Assembly: GCF_030816505.1 (NCBI RefSeq)
Contig: NZ_JAUSYB010000001.1
Span: 3,162,001 to 3,226,000 of the forward strand
From: Microbacterium sp. W4I20
GTDB taxonomy: Bacteria; Actinomycetota; Actinomycetes; Actinomycetales; Microbacteriaceae
DNA: 64,000 nucleotides
Direction of reading: 5' to 3'
Shown: positions 35,811-44,597 of the stretch, piece after piece
Numbering within the stretch: the stretch's first letter is position 1
How the letters are laid out: each line of letters opens with the position of its first letter
Notes under the pieces: model-generated
Told to the model about the DNA's origin: nothing
Seen by the model: the letters and a program-made list of their open reading frames with translations, nothing else
Databases searched by the model: none
Program-made: the position numbers and the translations under genes

Positions 35811-36641
35811 ATGTCACTGGCAGGCAAGACCATTCTGATGTCGGGCGGAAGCCGCGGCATCGGCCTCGCGATCGCCCTGCGCGCGGCCGCCGACGGCGCC
35901 AACATCGCCATGCTCGCGAAGACCGACACCCCGCATCCGAAGCTCGAGGGCACGGTGCACTCCGCGGCCGAGCAGATCCGTGCGGCCGGCGGCCAGGCGC
36001 TGCCGATCGTCGGCGACGTGCGCGACGACGACGACATCACCGAGGCCGTGCTGAAGACACAGGCCGAGTTCGGCGGCATCGACATCGTGATCAACAACGC
36101 CAGCGTCATCGACCTCTCGCGTTCGCTCGAACTCGGTGCGAAGAAATACGACCTGATGCAGGACGTCAACGTGCGCGGCACGTTCATGCTCTCGCGTGCC
36201 GCGGTGCCGATCCTGAAGGATGCCGAGAACCCGCACATCCTGTCGCTCTCGCCACCGCTGAACCCGAGCCCGAAGTGGCTGGGTGCGCACACCGGCTACA
36301 CGCTGGCGAAGTTCGGGATGACGATGGTGACGCTCGGGCTCGCCGCGGAGTTCGCGCGCGACGGCATCGCCGCGAACACCCTGTGGCCCCGCACCACGAT
36401 CGCGACTGCCGCCGTGCAGAACCTGCTCGGCGGCGACAAGGTCATGGCGGCGAGCCGCACGCCCGACATCTATGCGGATGCCGCCTACGCGGTGCTGCTC
36501 AAGCCGGCCGCGACGTACACCGGACAGACGCTCATCGTGGAGGACGTGCTCGAGGCCGACGGCGTGACCGACTTCTCGGGCTACGCCGCGATCCCCGGAA
36601 CCCCGGACTCGGCGCTGTTCCCCGACATCTTCCTCGACTGA
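35811..36641 (+). CDS. SDR oxidoreductase, HSDL2-like
   Basis: The 276-residue SDR reads LAGKTILMSGGSRGIGLAIALRAAADG, INNASVIDLSRSLEL, HILSLSPPLNPSPKWLGAHTGYTLAKFGMT (Y-x-x-x-K) and NTLWPRTTIATAAVQNLLGG. This combination is typical of the HSDL2 group, here without a C-terminal SCP2 domain. Substrate unknown; fatty or hydroxyacyl compounds are likely given the partner SDR. GAGGAGC precedes ATG 35811. Confidence 0.86.
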   Translation: MSLAGKTILMSGGSRGIGLAIALRAAADGANIAMLAKTDTPHPKLEGTVHSAAEQIRAAGGQALPIVGDVRDDDDITEAVLKTQAEFGGIDIVINNASVIDLSRSLELGAKKYDLMQDVNVRGTFMLSRAAVPILKDAENPHILSLSPPLNPSPKWLGAHTGYTLAKFGMTMVTLGLAAEFARDGIAANTLWPRTTIATAAVQNLLGGDKVMAASRTPDIYADAAYAVLLKPAATYTGQTLIVEDVLEADGVTDFSGYAAIPGTPDSALFPDIFLD

Positions 36642-36663
36642 GGGCGGCGGGCCTGATCGGCGG

Positions 36664-37413
36664 TCAGAACAGCAGGTACACCGCGCCGACCACGGTGAGC
36701 ACGATCACGATGCGGTCGAACAGGCGCTGATCCATGCGCTTCGCCAGACGGATGCCGGTGAGTGCGCCGATCACCACCAGGGGTGCGAGCACGGCATCCA
36801 TCAGCAGCACCGGGCCGTGGAACAGCCCGAGCCCTGCGAGGAACGGCACCTTCACCAGGTTGATGATCGCGAAGAACCACGCCGAGGTGCCGAGGAAGAC
36901 CTGCACCGGAGTGCGCGTCGCGAGGAAGTACATCGACATCACCGGGCCGCCGGCGTTCGCCACCATCGTGGTGAATCCGCCGAGGGTGCCGTAGGCGCCG
37001 GCCAGTGCCAGGCCGCCGCGAACCGGGGCGACAGCATCCGATCTCTCCTGCCGCCAGCGGCGCCACAGGGTGACCGCGATCATGAGGAGCAGGATCACGC
37101 CGATCGCACGCCGGACGATACCGTCGTCGGCGAACGCCAGGAACGCGAATCCGACGAGGAGTCCGGCCACGACCGCGGGTGCGAGGCGCAGCAGCGTCGG
37201 CCAGTGCGCGTGCCGCCGATAGGCGATCAGCGCGAACACGTCGCCGACCATCAGCAGCAGCAGCATCGCGGCGGTCGACGTGCGCGCCGGGAGGACGGCC
37301 GCGAACAGGGCGATCGCGAGGATGTTTCCGCCGGGGATCGCGGTCTTCGAGATGCCGATCGTGACGGCGGCGACGCCGAGCGCCGCCCACGCCCACGTGT
37401 CGAGGAGGATCAC
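36664..37413 (-). CDS. TSUP-family permease (TauE/SafE)
   Basis: The 249-residue membrane protein has the duplicated TSUP pattern: WAALGVAAVTIGISKTAIPGGNILAIALFAAVLP and later GGFTTMVANAGGPVMSMYFL, with about eight helices. The family exports sulfite or organosulfonates or related anions; the substrate here is unknown. Start GTG 37413 overlaps the stop of the ankyrin gene (GTGA), so the two are translated together. Confidence 0.87.
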   Translation of the reverse strand: MILLDTWAWAALGVAAVTIGISKTAIPGGNILAIALFAAVLPARTSTAAMLLLLMVGDVFALIAYRRHAHWPTLLRLAPAVVAGLLVGFAFLAFADDGIVRRAIGVILLLMIAVTLWRRWRQERSDAVAPVRGGLALAGAYGTLGGFTTMVANAGGPVMSMYFLATRTPVQVFLGTSAWFFAIINLVKVPFLAGLGLFHGPVLLMDAVLAPLVVIGALTGIRLAKRMDQRLFDRIVIVLTVVGAVYLLF

Positions 37414-38111
37414 CGCTCGAGCTCGGCGACGATCGCGTCGTAGCCCCGGTCGGCGGCGAGGTCGCGCGGAAGGGTGCCGTCGCCGTCGCGGATCGTCGGG
37501 TCCGCACCCCCGTCGATGAGCGCGCGGACGACGTCGACGTAGGCGCCGGACCCGTCGCCGAGCACGATCGCCTCGTGGAGCGCGGTCCAACCCAGGTCGT
37601 TGACGTGATCCGGATCGACGCCCGCCTCGAGCAGGATTTCCACCGTGGGGAGGAGCCCCCGCTCGGATGCCGGGATGAGCGCGGTGCCGCCGAAGCGGTT
37701 CGTGCTCGCCAGATCGGCTCCGTGCGAGAGCGTGAGACGGAGGATCTCGTCGTGACCGCGAGCTCCCGCGTAGAGGAAGGCCGAGTCCTGGATATCGTCC
37801 TGGGTGTTCACGTCGGCGCCTGCCTCGATGAGCACCCGGGCCGCGGCGAGGTCGTCCGCCTTGGTCGCGATCACCAGGGCCGTCATCCAGCCCTCTCGGT
37901 GGGCCTCGATGTCGGCGCCGGCCTCGACGGCGGCGGAGATCGCCGCCGTGTCTCCGGCGAGGGCGGCGGCGAGCAGATCACGGGTGGCGTCGGACACGGA
38001 GGGCTCCTCGGAGGATGTCGGGGGATCGACGGCGGCGCTGCACGCGGTCGCTCCCAGCGCCATGCTCGCTGCGAGGGCTGTCGCGAGCAGCATCCGTCTC
38101 ATCCTCATCAT
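37410..38111 (-). CDS. Exported ankyrin-repeat protein, probable lipoprotein
   Basis: The 233-residue protein has a basic start, hydrophobic segment and Cys (LLATALAASMALGATACSAA); the lipobox is weak (Ala at -3) but plausible. Four to five ankyrin repeats follow (GDTAAISAAVEAGADIEAHR, DLAAARVLIEAGADVNTQD, GLLPTVEILLEAGVDPDHVN, YVDVVRALIDGGADPTIRD). It likely binds a partner outside the membrane; coupling to the TSUP permease suggests they act together. Start 38111, or ATG 38102 after CAGAAT plus 7 bases. Confidence 0.82.
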   Translation of the reverse strand: MMRMRRMLLATALAASMALGATACSAAVDPPTSSEEPSVSDATRDLLAAALAGDTAAISAAVEAGADIEAHREGWMTALVIATKADDLAAARVLIEAGADVNTQDDIQDSAFLYAGARGHDEILRLTLSHGADLASTNRFGGTALIPASERGLLPTVEILLEAGVDPDHVNDLGWTALHEAIVLGDGSGAYVDVVRALIDGGADPTIRDGDGTLPRDLAADRGYDAIVAELER

Positions 38112-38113
38112 TC

Positions 38114-38123
38114 TGGTATACCA
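38114..38123. promoter_or_regulatory. TGGTATACCA palindrome, FadR/GntR-like operator
   Basis: A perfect 10-base palindrome fits the T-N-G-T...A-C-N-A pattern of FadR-subfamily GntR operators, and resembles the TGGTATACCA core known for UxuR/ExuR sites. It lies between the end of the KDPG aldolase gene and the ankyrin gene, over the latter's probable promoter. Confidence 0.5.
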
Positions 38124-38142
38124 AACCAGTCTGAGGAAGCGA

Positions 38143-38781
38143 TCAGCCTCGCGCGGCGTCGAGAGCGGCTGCGAACCGGGCCGCGCGCTGCTCGATGTCG
38201 GCCCAATCGGATGCCGCGATCGACGCGCCGTTGGCGAGGTCGCCGCCGGCGCCCACCGCGACCGCTCCGGCCGCGAACCACGCCGCGAGGTTGTCGGGGC
38301 TCACCCCGCCGGTCGGCATGAGGGGTGCATCGGGGAACGGCCCGCGCAGAGCGCCGAGGTACGCCGGACCGCCGAGCGACGCGGGGAAGATCTTGACGAC
38401 GTCGACGCCCAGTCCGAGAGCCGACATGACCTCGGTCGGCGTCATCGCGCCGGTCATCACCACGCGGTCGGTGTCGAGCATGGCCCGCGTCAGGTCGGGG
38501 AGGGTGCCGGGGCTGACCAGGAACTCGGCGCCGGCCTCGGCCGAGAGGGTCGCCTGCTCGGGTGTCGTCACGGTACCGGCGCCGATGTACGCGGCGTCTC
38601 CGTGGCGGGCGATCAGCTCACGGATGACCGCGGGTGCGTCGGGGGTGGAGAAGGTCACCTCGATGCCCGCGACACCGCCGCGGATGATCGCCTCCGCCGC
38701 CTCCAGCGCAAGCTCGGGGGAGGGGGCGCGGAGCACGGCGAGGATGCCGGTGCGGCGGGCGCGGGCGAGACGATCAGCCAT
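38143..38781 (-). CDS. eda: KDPG/KHG aldolase
   Basis: The 212-residue class I aldolase has AGIEVTFSTPDA (Glu41), GAGTVTTPEQATLSAEAGAEFLVSPG and the Schiff-base Lys130 in VVKIFPASLGG, plus MPTGGVSPDN for phosphate binding. It splits 2-keto-3-deoxy-6-phosphogluconate or 4-hydroxy-2-oxoglutarate. AGGAG precedes ATG 38781, with an AGCGT-GGGGG-ACGCT hairpin (38793-38807) just upstream. No kinase or dehydratase is adjacent. Confidence 0.92.
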   Translation of the reverse strand: MADRLARARRTGILAVLRAPSPELALEAAEAIIRGGVAGIEVTFSTPDAPAVIRELIARHGDAAYIGAGTVTTPEQATLSAEAGAEFLVSPGTLPDLTRAMLDTDRVVMTGAMTPTEVMSALGLGVDVVKIFPASLGGPAYLGALRGPFPDAPLMPTGGVSPDNLAAWFAAGAVAVGAGGDLANGASIAASDWADIEQRAARFAAALDAARG

Positions 38782-38820
38782 CGAGGGCTCCTAGCGTGGG
38801 GGACGCTGCCATTCTCGACG

Positions 38821-38835
38821 ACCGCGGCCCGCGGT
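38821..38835. terminator. ACCGCGG-C-CCGCGGT hairpin
   Basis: A perfect 7-base-arm palindrome after the L7/L12-like gene (minus strand) and before eda, probably ending the upstream transcript. No T tract. Confidence 0.45.
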
Positions 38836-38849
38836 CACAAGCCGAGCGG

Positions 38850-39398
38850 TCAGCCCCGCCAGGCGTCGACGATGTTCTTCGACTCGCGGAGACCGAGCCC
38901 GGTCTGCTCTCGGACCATCTTGATCGCGACGATCTGCTGATTGCCGGCGACCAACCGGTCGATCTCCGCAGCCACCGGGGCGGGGAGCGAAGCACGGACG
39001 GACGCGGGCGTGTGGGTGGTGGGGGTGATCGACGAGTACGCCGCCGATGCGTTGGAAACCGCTGCCAGGTGCGGGGCGGTCGTGCTGATCGACCAGTGCT
39101 CGACCCGGTCCTTGGCCTCCTTCAGCCCGACGCCGGTCGCACCGCGGAACAGCTTGATGGCGTGGATCTTCTGCCCGGCTCCGATGAACCGGTCGATCTC
39201 GGCGACGACCTGCGGGGTGAGTCCCGAGGCGGTCGATGCCGCGGAGGATGCCGGGAGCGAGCGCGCCGTCGTCGGCGACGGAGTGAACACCTGCGGCTCC
39301 GGCAGCTTGGGCCGCATGCCGCGGAGCGCCGCGGAGACGATCACCACGATCACGATGAGGCCGACGACGAGCCCGATGATCCAGACGATGTCCATCAT
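38850..39398 (-). CDS. Membrane-anchored protein with two ribosomal L7/L12 C-terminal-like domains
   Basis: The 182-residue protein starts with a membrane helix ([22 protein letters not shown]). A Ser/Ala/Thr-rich linker follows, then two L7/L12 CTD-like repeats: [35 protein letters not shown] (about 67-102) and [35 protein letters not shown] (about 144-178). In ribosomal L7/L12 this domain recruits translation GTPases; a role here is unknown. ATG 39398 has TAGACT ending 6 bases upstream. Confidence 0.83.
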   Translation of the reverse strand: MMDIVWIIGLVVGLIVIVVIVSAALRGMRPKLPEPQVFTPSPTTARSLPASSAASTASGLTPQVVAEIDRFIGAGQKIHAIKLFRGATGVGLKEAKDRVEHWSISTTAPHLAAVSNASAAYSSITPTTHTPASVRASLPAPVAAEIDRLVAGNQQIVAIKMVREQTGLGLRESKNIVDAWRG

Positions 39399-39469
39399 GG
39401 GCTCAGTCTAGGGAGCAGGAGTCCCGCGCCCCAGGGCCTTCCCACCCGGCACCCCGTACCCTTAGAGGT

Positions 39470-40771
39470 ATGACCGATACTCCCCGCACGCGCGAGACGC
39501 GCCCCGCAGCATCCGCGTCCGCCCCGCAGGGACGACCCGCTCAGGGCAAGATCCGCTCCACGAAGCCTGCACAGGTGCGCCCGGCGACCGAGGGCTGGAC
39601 GCAGCAGAAGGATGCCACGGGGCGTCCGCTGCTGCAGTTCGCGAGCCCGAAGCGCGGCAAGCCGCCCGTGCACCTGGCCGACCTCACTCCCGCCGAGCGC
39701 ATCGAGAAGGTCAAGGAACTCGGGCTCCCCGGCTTCCGCGCGAAGCAGCTGTCGACCCACTACTTCCGGCACTACACGTCGGACCCGGCCGAGATGACCG
39801 ACCTTCCGGCTGACACCCGAGAACAGCTCGTCAGCGGCATGCTGCCCCCGCTGCTCACCGAGGTGCGCCGGCTCGAGACCGACCGCGGCGACACGATCAA
39901 GTTCCTCTGGCGCCTGCACGACGGCGCGCTCGTGGAGTCGGTGCTGATGCGCTACCCCGGCCGCATCACGCTGTGCGTGTCGAGCCAGGCCGGCTGCGGC
40001 ATGAACTGCCCGTTCTGCGCGACCGGCCAGGCAGGTCTCACCCGCAACATGTCGACCGCCGAGATCATCGAGCAGATCGTGCGAGCGAACCGCCTCATCG
40101 CCGACGGCGGACTGGGCGGCAAGAAGTCCGACGACCACAGCATGGAGCGCGTCTCGAACATCGTCTTCATGGGGATGGGCGAGCCGCTCGCGAACTACAA
40201 GCGCGTGATGGATGCCGTGCGCTCGATGGTCGCACCCCAGCCCGACGGCCTCGGCATGAGCGCCCGCGGCATCACCGTGTCGACGGTCGGCCTCGTGCCC
40301 GCGATCAAGAAGCTCTCCGACGAGGGCATCCCGGTGACCTTCGCGCTCTCGCTGCACGCTCCCGACGACCACCTGCGCGACGAGCTCATCCCGGTGAACT
40401 CGAAGTGGAAGGTCGACGAGGCGCTCGATGCCGCGTACGAGTACTACGAGAAGACCGGCCGCCGTGTCTCGATCGAGTACGCGCTGATCAAGGACATGAA
40501 TGACCACGCCTGGCGTGCCGATCTGCTGGCGGAGAAGCTCAACCAGCGCGGACGGGGCTGGGTACACGTGAACCCGATCCCGCTGAACCCGACGCCCGGC
40601 TCGATCTGGACCGCGTCCGAGCGCGACGTCACGAACGAGTTCGTGCGCCGCCTCAACGACGCCGGCATCCCGACGACCCTCCGCGACACCCGCGGCAAGG
40701 AGATCGACGGGGCCTGCGGGCAGCTGGTCGCGACGACCGAGGACGAAGCGGCGTCGGCCGCGATGGCCTGA
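39470..40771 (+). CDS. rlmN: 23S rRNA (adenine(2503)-C(2))-methyltransferase / tRNA A37 methyltransferase
   Basis: The 433-residue radical SAM enzyme has the C-x3-C-x2-C cluster motif in [36 protein letters not shown], the [16 protein letters not shown] segment and the C-terminal catalytic Cys in [10 protein letters not shown]. The N-terminal 80 residues are a charged extension not needed in shorter homologues. Methylates A2503 of 23S rRNA. Start: TACCCT ends 7 bases before ATG 39470. Followed by a family A palindrome. Confidence 0.95.
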   Translation: MTDTPRTRETRPAASASAPQGRPAQGKIRSTKPAQVRPATEGWTQQKDATGRPLLQFASPKRGKPPVHLADLTPAERIEKVKELGLPGFRAKQLSTHYFRHYTSDPAEMTDLPADTREQLVSGMLPPLLTEVRRLETDRGDTIKFLWRLHDGALVESVLMRYPGRITLCVSSQAGCGMNCPFCATGQAGLTRNMSTAEIIEQIVRANRLIADGGLGGKKSDDHSMERVSNIVFMGMGEPLANYKRVMDAVRSMVAPQPDGLGMSARGITVSTVGLVPAIKKLSDEGIPVTFALSLHAPDDHLRDELIPVNSKWKVDEALDAAYEYYEKTGRRVSIEYALIKDMNDHAWRADLLAEKLNQRGRGWVHVNPIPLNPTPGSIWTASERDVTNEFVRRLNDAGIPTTLRDTRGKEIDGACGQLVATTEDEAASAAMA

Positions 40772-40777
40772 CCCCGG

Positions 40778-40838
40778 GTTCCGGTCGCGAAAACGCAGCG
40801 ATCCGACGCCGACCGGGGTGCATTTTCGCGACCGGAAC
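40778..40838. repeat. Family A intergenic palindrome, copy 1
   Basis: Arms 40778-40797 (GTTCCGGTCGCGAAAACGCA) and 40819-40838 are inverted with one mismatch, loop 21 bases. Located between the ends of convergent rlmN and the LysR gene. Same arms recur at 44531-44592 and 45816-45873. Confidence 0.8.
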
Positions 40839-40840
40839 AG

Positions 40841-41749
40841 TCAGTTCTCGCCCAACAGCTGGGGGCGCACGGCCTTGACCCGCTCCTGAAGGGCCTCGAC
40901 GAAGGCCATGACGGCGGGTTGGCGCAGTGCATCGGGTCGCGCGACCAGCCAGTAGGGCAGTCGAGCCTCGACCGTGTCGGGCAGCACGCGCACCAGGTCG
41001 TCGTGCGGGTCGGCCAGGAAGGCCGGAAGCAGCCCGAAGCCGGCGCCACCGCGGGTGGCGTCCACGTGCACGTACACGTTCGTGCTCGCGACGGCACCCG
41101 TCATCCCCGGCACGACCCGACGCGCGTCGTCGAGCGAGTCGACGTGCAGCATCGACTCGATGAAGTACACCAGCGGCCTGCCGACGAGATCCTCGGGCGT
41201 TGCGGGAGTCGGATGCCGACGCAGATAGTCGCGGCTGGCATAGAGCCCCAGCGCGTAGTGCGCGAGGTGCACGGCCCTCGCCCGACGCACCTGCGGTCGC
41301 CCGACGACGACCTCCAGATCGGCGCCGGCCCGCTGCTGGGACGCCTGCCGGGTGCCGGTGACGATCTCGAGCCGCACGTCGGGATGTTTCGCCTGCAGCT
41401 GCGCCATCGCGGGAGCGGCGATGAAACCGCTGAAGCCGTCGGTGGCGGAGAGGCGGATGAGCCCCTCGATCCGCGCGGTGTCGCGCTCGTCGAGGCCGCT
41501 CAACGCGCGCTCGACCTCTTCGGCCGCCGCGATCGCCCTGGCGCCGAGCGGCGTCAGCTCCCATCCGCCGTCGGCGCGCGACAGGACTCTCCCGCCGAGC
41601 TGGGCCTCGAGCGCGGCGATGCGACGGGCGATCGTGGTGTGGTTGAGGCCGAGCTGCTGTCCCGCCGACGTGTACCGCCCGGTGCGCGCGACGGCGAGTA
41701 GCACGAGCAGGTCGTCCGCGCTCAGCGGAGGTGTGGGGAAATGCGCCAT
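40841..41749 (-). CDS. LysR-family transcriptional regulator
   Basis: The 302-residue protein has a LysR winged helix (LLVLLAVARTGRYTSAGQQLGLNHTTIARRIAALEAQLGGRVLSR, about 14-57) and an effector domain (LEIVTGTRQ...LVVGRP). It is divergent from hbdH-abh-abh and probably controls that operon through the TGCA-N4-TGCA site. ATG 41749 is used; the long upstream open frame is antisense to hbdH. Confidence 0.9.
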   Translation of the reverse strand: MAHFPTPPLSADDLLVLLAVARTGRYTSAGQQLGLNHTTIARRIAALEAQLGGRVLSRADGGWELTPLGARAIAAAEEVERALSGLDERDTARIEGLIRLSATDGFSGFIAAPAMAQLQAKHPDVRLEIVTGTRQASQQRAGADLEVVVGRPQVRRARAVHLAHYALGLYASRDYLRRHPTPATPEDLVGRPLVYFIESMLHVDSLDDARRVVPGMTGAVASTNVYVHVDATRGGAGFGLLPAFLADPHDDLVRVLPDTVEARLPYWLVARPDALRQPAVMAFVEALQERVKAVRPQLLGEN

Positions 41750-41755
41750 CACGTG

Positions 41756-41767
41756 TGCAGTTTTGCA
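41756..41767. promoter_or_regulatory. TGCA-GTTT-TGCA, candidate LysR binding site
   Basis: A symmetric element lying 7-18 bases upstream of the LysR ATG, between the regulator and hbdH. LysR boxes usually have T-N11-A symmetry; this one is close. Confidence 0.4.
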
Positions 41768-41815
41768 TACTCGAAGCCCTAGGTGGTGTGCCATCTCCTG
41801 AACTACTCTGACGGG

Positions 41816-42589
41816 ATGGTGACGCAGCTGGGGACGGTGCGCGGCACTGATCTGAAGGGCAGGACCGCGCTGGTGACGGGCGCGGCGAGTGGGATCGGTG
41901 CGGCGTGCGCCGAGGCGCTGGCAGGTGCGGGGGCACATGTGCTGGTGGCCGATCGCGATGCCGACGGTGCTGAGCGGGTCGCCGCGAGGGTGGGCGGCGA
42001 GCCGCTCGTCATCGACCTCGCCGATCTCGATGCGCTCGCCGAGCGGTCGTTCGACGCCGACATCCTCGTCAACAACGCGGGCATCCAGACGGTCGCCCCG
42101 ATCGTGGACTTCGACCCTGCGGACTTCCGACGGATGCTGGACATCATGGTCACGGCGCCCTTCCTGCTCGCGAAGGCCGTGCTGCCGGGCATGTACGACC
42201 GCGGCTGGGGCCGCGTCGTGAACATCAGCTCGGTGCACGGCATCCGCGCCAGCCCGTACAAGTCGGCCTACGTCACCGCGAAGCATGCGCTCGAGGGGCT
42301 GTCGAAGGTCACGGCGCTCGAGGGCGCGGAGCACGGGGTCACCAGCAACTGCCTGAATCCCGGCTACGTGCGCACCCCGCTCGTCGAGAAGCAGATCGCC
42401 GACCAGGCGCGCGTGCACGGCATCCCGGAGTCCGAGGTGATCGAGAAGGTCATGCTCGTCGAGTCGGCCGTCAAGCGGCTGCTGGAGCCCGAGGAGGTCG
42501 CCGACCTCGCGCTCTGGCTCTGCGGCGAGACGGCCGCCTCGGTCACCGGGTCCTCGTACGCGATGGACGGCGGGTGGTCGGCGCGATGA
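41816..42589 (+). CDS. 3-hydroxybutyrate dehydrogenase (SDR)
   Basis: The 257-residue SDR has VTGAASGIGAACAEALAGAGA, ILVNNAGIQTVAPIVDF, VNISSVHGIRASPYKSAYVTAKHALEG and NCLNPGYVRTPLVEKQI. The last is the sequence typical of D-beta-hydroxybutyrate dehydrogenase, including the QI...DQA helix. It interconverts 3-hydroxybutyrate and acetoacetate with NAD. TACTCT ends 6 bases before ATG 41816. ATGA overlap with the next gene. Confidence 0.88.
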   Translation: MVTQLGTVRGTDLKGRTALVTGAASGIGAACAEALAGAGAHVLVADRDADGAERVAARVGGEPLVIDLADLDALAERSFDADILVNNAGIQTVAPIVDFDPADFRRMLDIMVTAPFLLAKAVLPGMYDRGWGRVVNISSVHGIRASPYKSAYVTAKHALEGLSKVTALEGAEHGVTSNCLNPGYVRTPLVEKQIADQARVHGIPESEVIEKVMLVESAVKRLLEPEEVADLALWLCGETAASVTGSSYAMDGGWSAR

Positions 42590-43461
42590 GCACCGCGGAC
42601 GGTGGGCTCGCGACGACGGTCTTCGGCCCGTCGGACGATGAGCGCGCTCTGCTCGCGATCCACGGCATCACCGCGAACGGCCGCTCGTGGGACACGGTCG
42701 CCGCTCTGCTGGCGCGACGGCGCATGATCGCGCCCGATCTGCGCGGGCGCGGCCGCAGCAACGCCTTGCCGGGTCCCTACGGCCTCCGTACGCACGCCGC
42801 CGATCTCGCCGCGCTGCTGGATGCCGACGGCGGTGCGCCGCGCACGGTGATCGGCCACTCCATGGGCGCTTTCGTCGCGGTGGCGCTCGCCGGTGCGCGC
42901 CCCGACCTCGTCGACCGGCTCGTGCTCGTCGACGGCGGACTGCCGCTGGCCCTGCCCGCGGACGTCGCCCGGGTCGAAGACCTCGACCTCGGAGCCCTTC
43001 TCGGTCCGGCTGCGCAGCGGCTGTCGATGGAGTTCGCCGACGACGACGCCTACCTCGCGTTCTGGCGTGCGCACCCGGCCTTCGCGCGCGACTGGTCGCC
43101 CGCGGTCGAGGCCTACGCCCGGTACGACCTCGACGGCGAGGTGCCGCACCGCCGAGCATCCGCCGTCGCCGCGGCGATGTTCGAGGACGGCGCCGAGCTG
43201 TACGGACCCGACTGGTACCTCGACGCGCTGCGCTCGCTGCGGATGCCGGTGACCGTGCTCCGGGCGCCGCGGGGGCTGACCGACGCCGAGCCGCTGTATC
43301 CGGCCGGCGCTCTCGAGGGCTTCCGCGAACTCGTGCCTCAGCTCGAAGTGGTCGAGGTCGACGACGTGAACCACTACACGATCCTGTTCGCCGACCGCGG
43401 TGCCGTGCGCGTCGCCGCGGCGGCATCCGCTCATCCGAACCCGACGAAGGAGTCGACATGA
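42586..43461 (+). CDS. Alpha/beta-fold hydrolase
   Basis: The 291-residue protein has LLAIHGITANGRSWD (oxyanion HG), LRGRGRSN and the nucleophile elbow IGHSMGAFVAV (Ser near 89). The catalytic His is in DVNHYTIL. Ester or lactone substrate unknown; coupling to hbdH suggests hydroxyacid esters. Starts at ATG 42586 inside the hbdH stop (ATGA). Confidence 0.85.
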   Translation: MSTADGGLATTVFGPSDDERALLAIHGITANGRSWDTVAALLARRRMIAPDLRGRGRSNALPGPYGLRTHAADLAALLDADGGAPRTVIGHSMGAFVAVALAGARPDLVDRLVLVDGGLPLALPADVARVEDLDLGALLGPAAQRLSMEFADDDAYLAFWRAHPAFARDWSPAVEAYARYDLDGEVPHRRASAVAAAMFEDGAELYGPDWYLDALRSLRMPVTVLRAPRGLTDAEPLYPAGALEGFRELVPQLEVVEVDDVNHYTILFADRGAVRVAAAASAHPNPTKEST

Positions 43462-44522
43462 CCACTGCCCTTTTCGACGGCATCCGTTCGCACCGCATCG
43501 AGACGCCGCGCTACACCGCGAACGTGCTCGAGCGTGCGGCTGCCGATCCCGAGGCGCCGACATCGACCGTGGTGTTCGTGCACGGGAACGTGTCGTCGTC
43601 GCACTTCTATCAGCCGACCATGCTCGCCCTGCCCGCGGGAGTCCGCGCGCTCGCGATCGACCTCCGCGGCTTCGGCGACAGCGAGACGAAGCCGGTCGAC
43701 GCGACCCGTGGGCTGCGCGACTTCGCCGACGACGTGCGCGCCGTGCTCGACGCCCTCGGCCTCGACGCCGTGCACCTCGTGGGCTGGAGCATGGGTGGCG
43801 GCGTCGCGCTGCAGGTGCTGCTCGACGCGCCCGAGCGGGTGCTCTCGCTCACGCTCGAGTCACCCGTCTCGCCGTACGGGTTCGGCGGCACGCACGGTGC
43901 GGACGGCATCCGCAACGACGCCGACGGCGCCGGGACAGGAGGCGGGGGAGCGAACCCCGACTTCGTGGCCCGGCTCGAAGCGGGCGACACGACCGACGAG
44001 GCGCAGGCCTCTCCGCGCACGGTCTACCGCACCGCGTATGTCGCCCAGCCCGAGGGGCAGACCGCGCACGAGGACGCCTGGGTCGCGTCGATGCTCACCA
44101 CGCGCACCGGAATCGACAACTACCCGGGTGACGGCGTCGCCTCGGAGAACTGGCCGGGCTTCGCCGCCGGCACCAGGGGCGTGCTGAACACGATGGCGCC
44201 GCAGCATCTCGACCTCTCGGGGATCGTCGACCTGGAGGTGAAGCCGCCGATCCTCTGGATCCGCGGGGAGAAGGACGCGATCGTCTCGGATGCCTCGTTC
44301 TTCGACCTGAACCAGCTCGGCCTGCTCGGCGTCGTGCCGGGGTGGCCCGGTGCCGACGTCGCGCCGCCGCAGCCGATGGTCACCCAGACCCGGGCCGTCC
44401 TCGAGCGCTACTCGGCGGGTGGCGGCACGTACCGCGAGATCGCCCTGCCGGATGCCGGTCACGCGCCGCACCTCGACGAGCCGGAGGTCTTCGACACCGA
44501 GCTCGCCGCGCACATCGGCTGA
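43458..44522 (+). CDS. Alpha/beta-fold hydrolase
   Basis: The 354-residue protein has VVFVHGNVSSSHFYQPT, LRGFGDSETKPVD, the elbow VGWSMGGGVALQVLL and the His in PDAGHAPHLDEPEVF. A 100-residue cap (SPYGFGGTHGADGIRNDADG...) is longer than in its neighbour. ATGA overlap with the preceding hydrolase and AAGGAG make it the third gene of the hbdH operon. Substrate unknown. Confidence 0.86.
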   Translation: MTTALFDGIRSHRIETPRYTANVLERAAADPEAPTSTVVFVHGNVSSSHFYQPTMLALPAGVRALAIDLRGFGDSETKPVDATRGLRDFADDVRAVLDALGLDAVHLVGWSMGGGVALQVLLDAPERVLSLTLESPVSPYGFGGTHGADGIRNDADGAGTGGGGANPDFVARLEAGDTTDEAQASPRTVYRTAYVAQPEGQTAHEDAWVASMLTTRTGIDNYPGDGVASENWPGFAAGTRGVLNTMAPQHLDLSGIVDLEVKPPILWIRGEKDAIVSDASFFDLNQLGLLGVVPGWPGADVAPPQPMVTQTRAVLERYSAGGGTYREIALPDAGHAPHLDEPEVFDTELAAHIG

Positions 44523-44530
44523 GAGATTCG

Positions 44531-44592
44531 GCTCCCGTCGCGGAAAAGCATCCATTCCGACCGCCGATCGATGACTTTCTGCGACCGGAACT
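44531..44592. repeat. Family A intergenic palindrome, copy 2 (degenerate)
   Basis: CTCCCGTCGCGGAAAAGCATC (from 44532) pairs imperfectly with 44570-44592, which on the other strand reads TTCCGGTCGCAGAAAG. It lies between the convergent hydrolase and quinone-reductase genes. Arms resemble those at 40778-40838. Confidence 0.6.
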
Positions 44593-44597
44593 CGCGG

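Noticed and set aside
35007..36641. Steroid-degradation locus from the two SDRs
   Set aside because: SDR similarity alone does not show steroid substrates and no other catabolic genes are present.
41750..42418. Long N-terminal extension of the LysR gene
   Set aside because: Antisense to hbdH; the LysR HTH begins right after ATG 41749.
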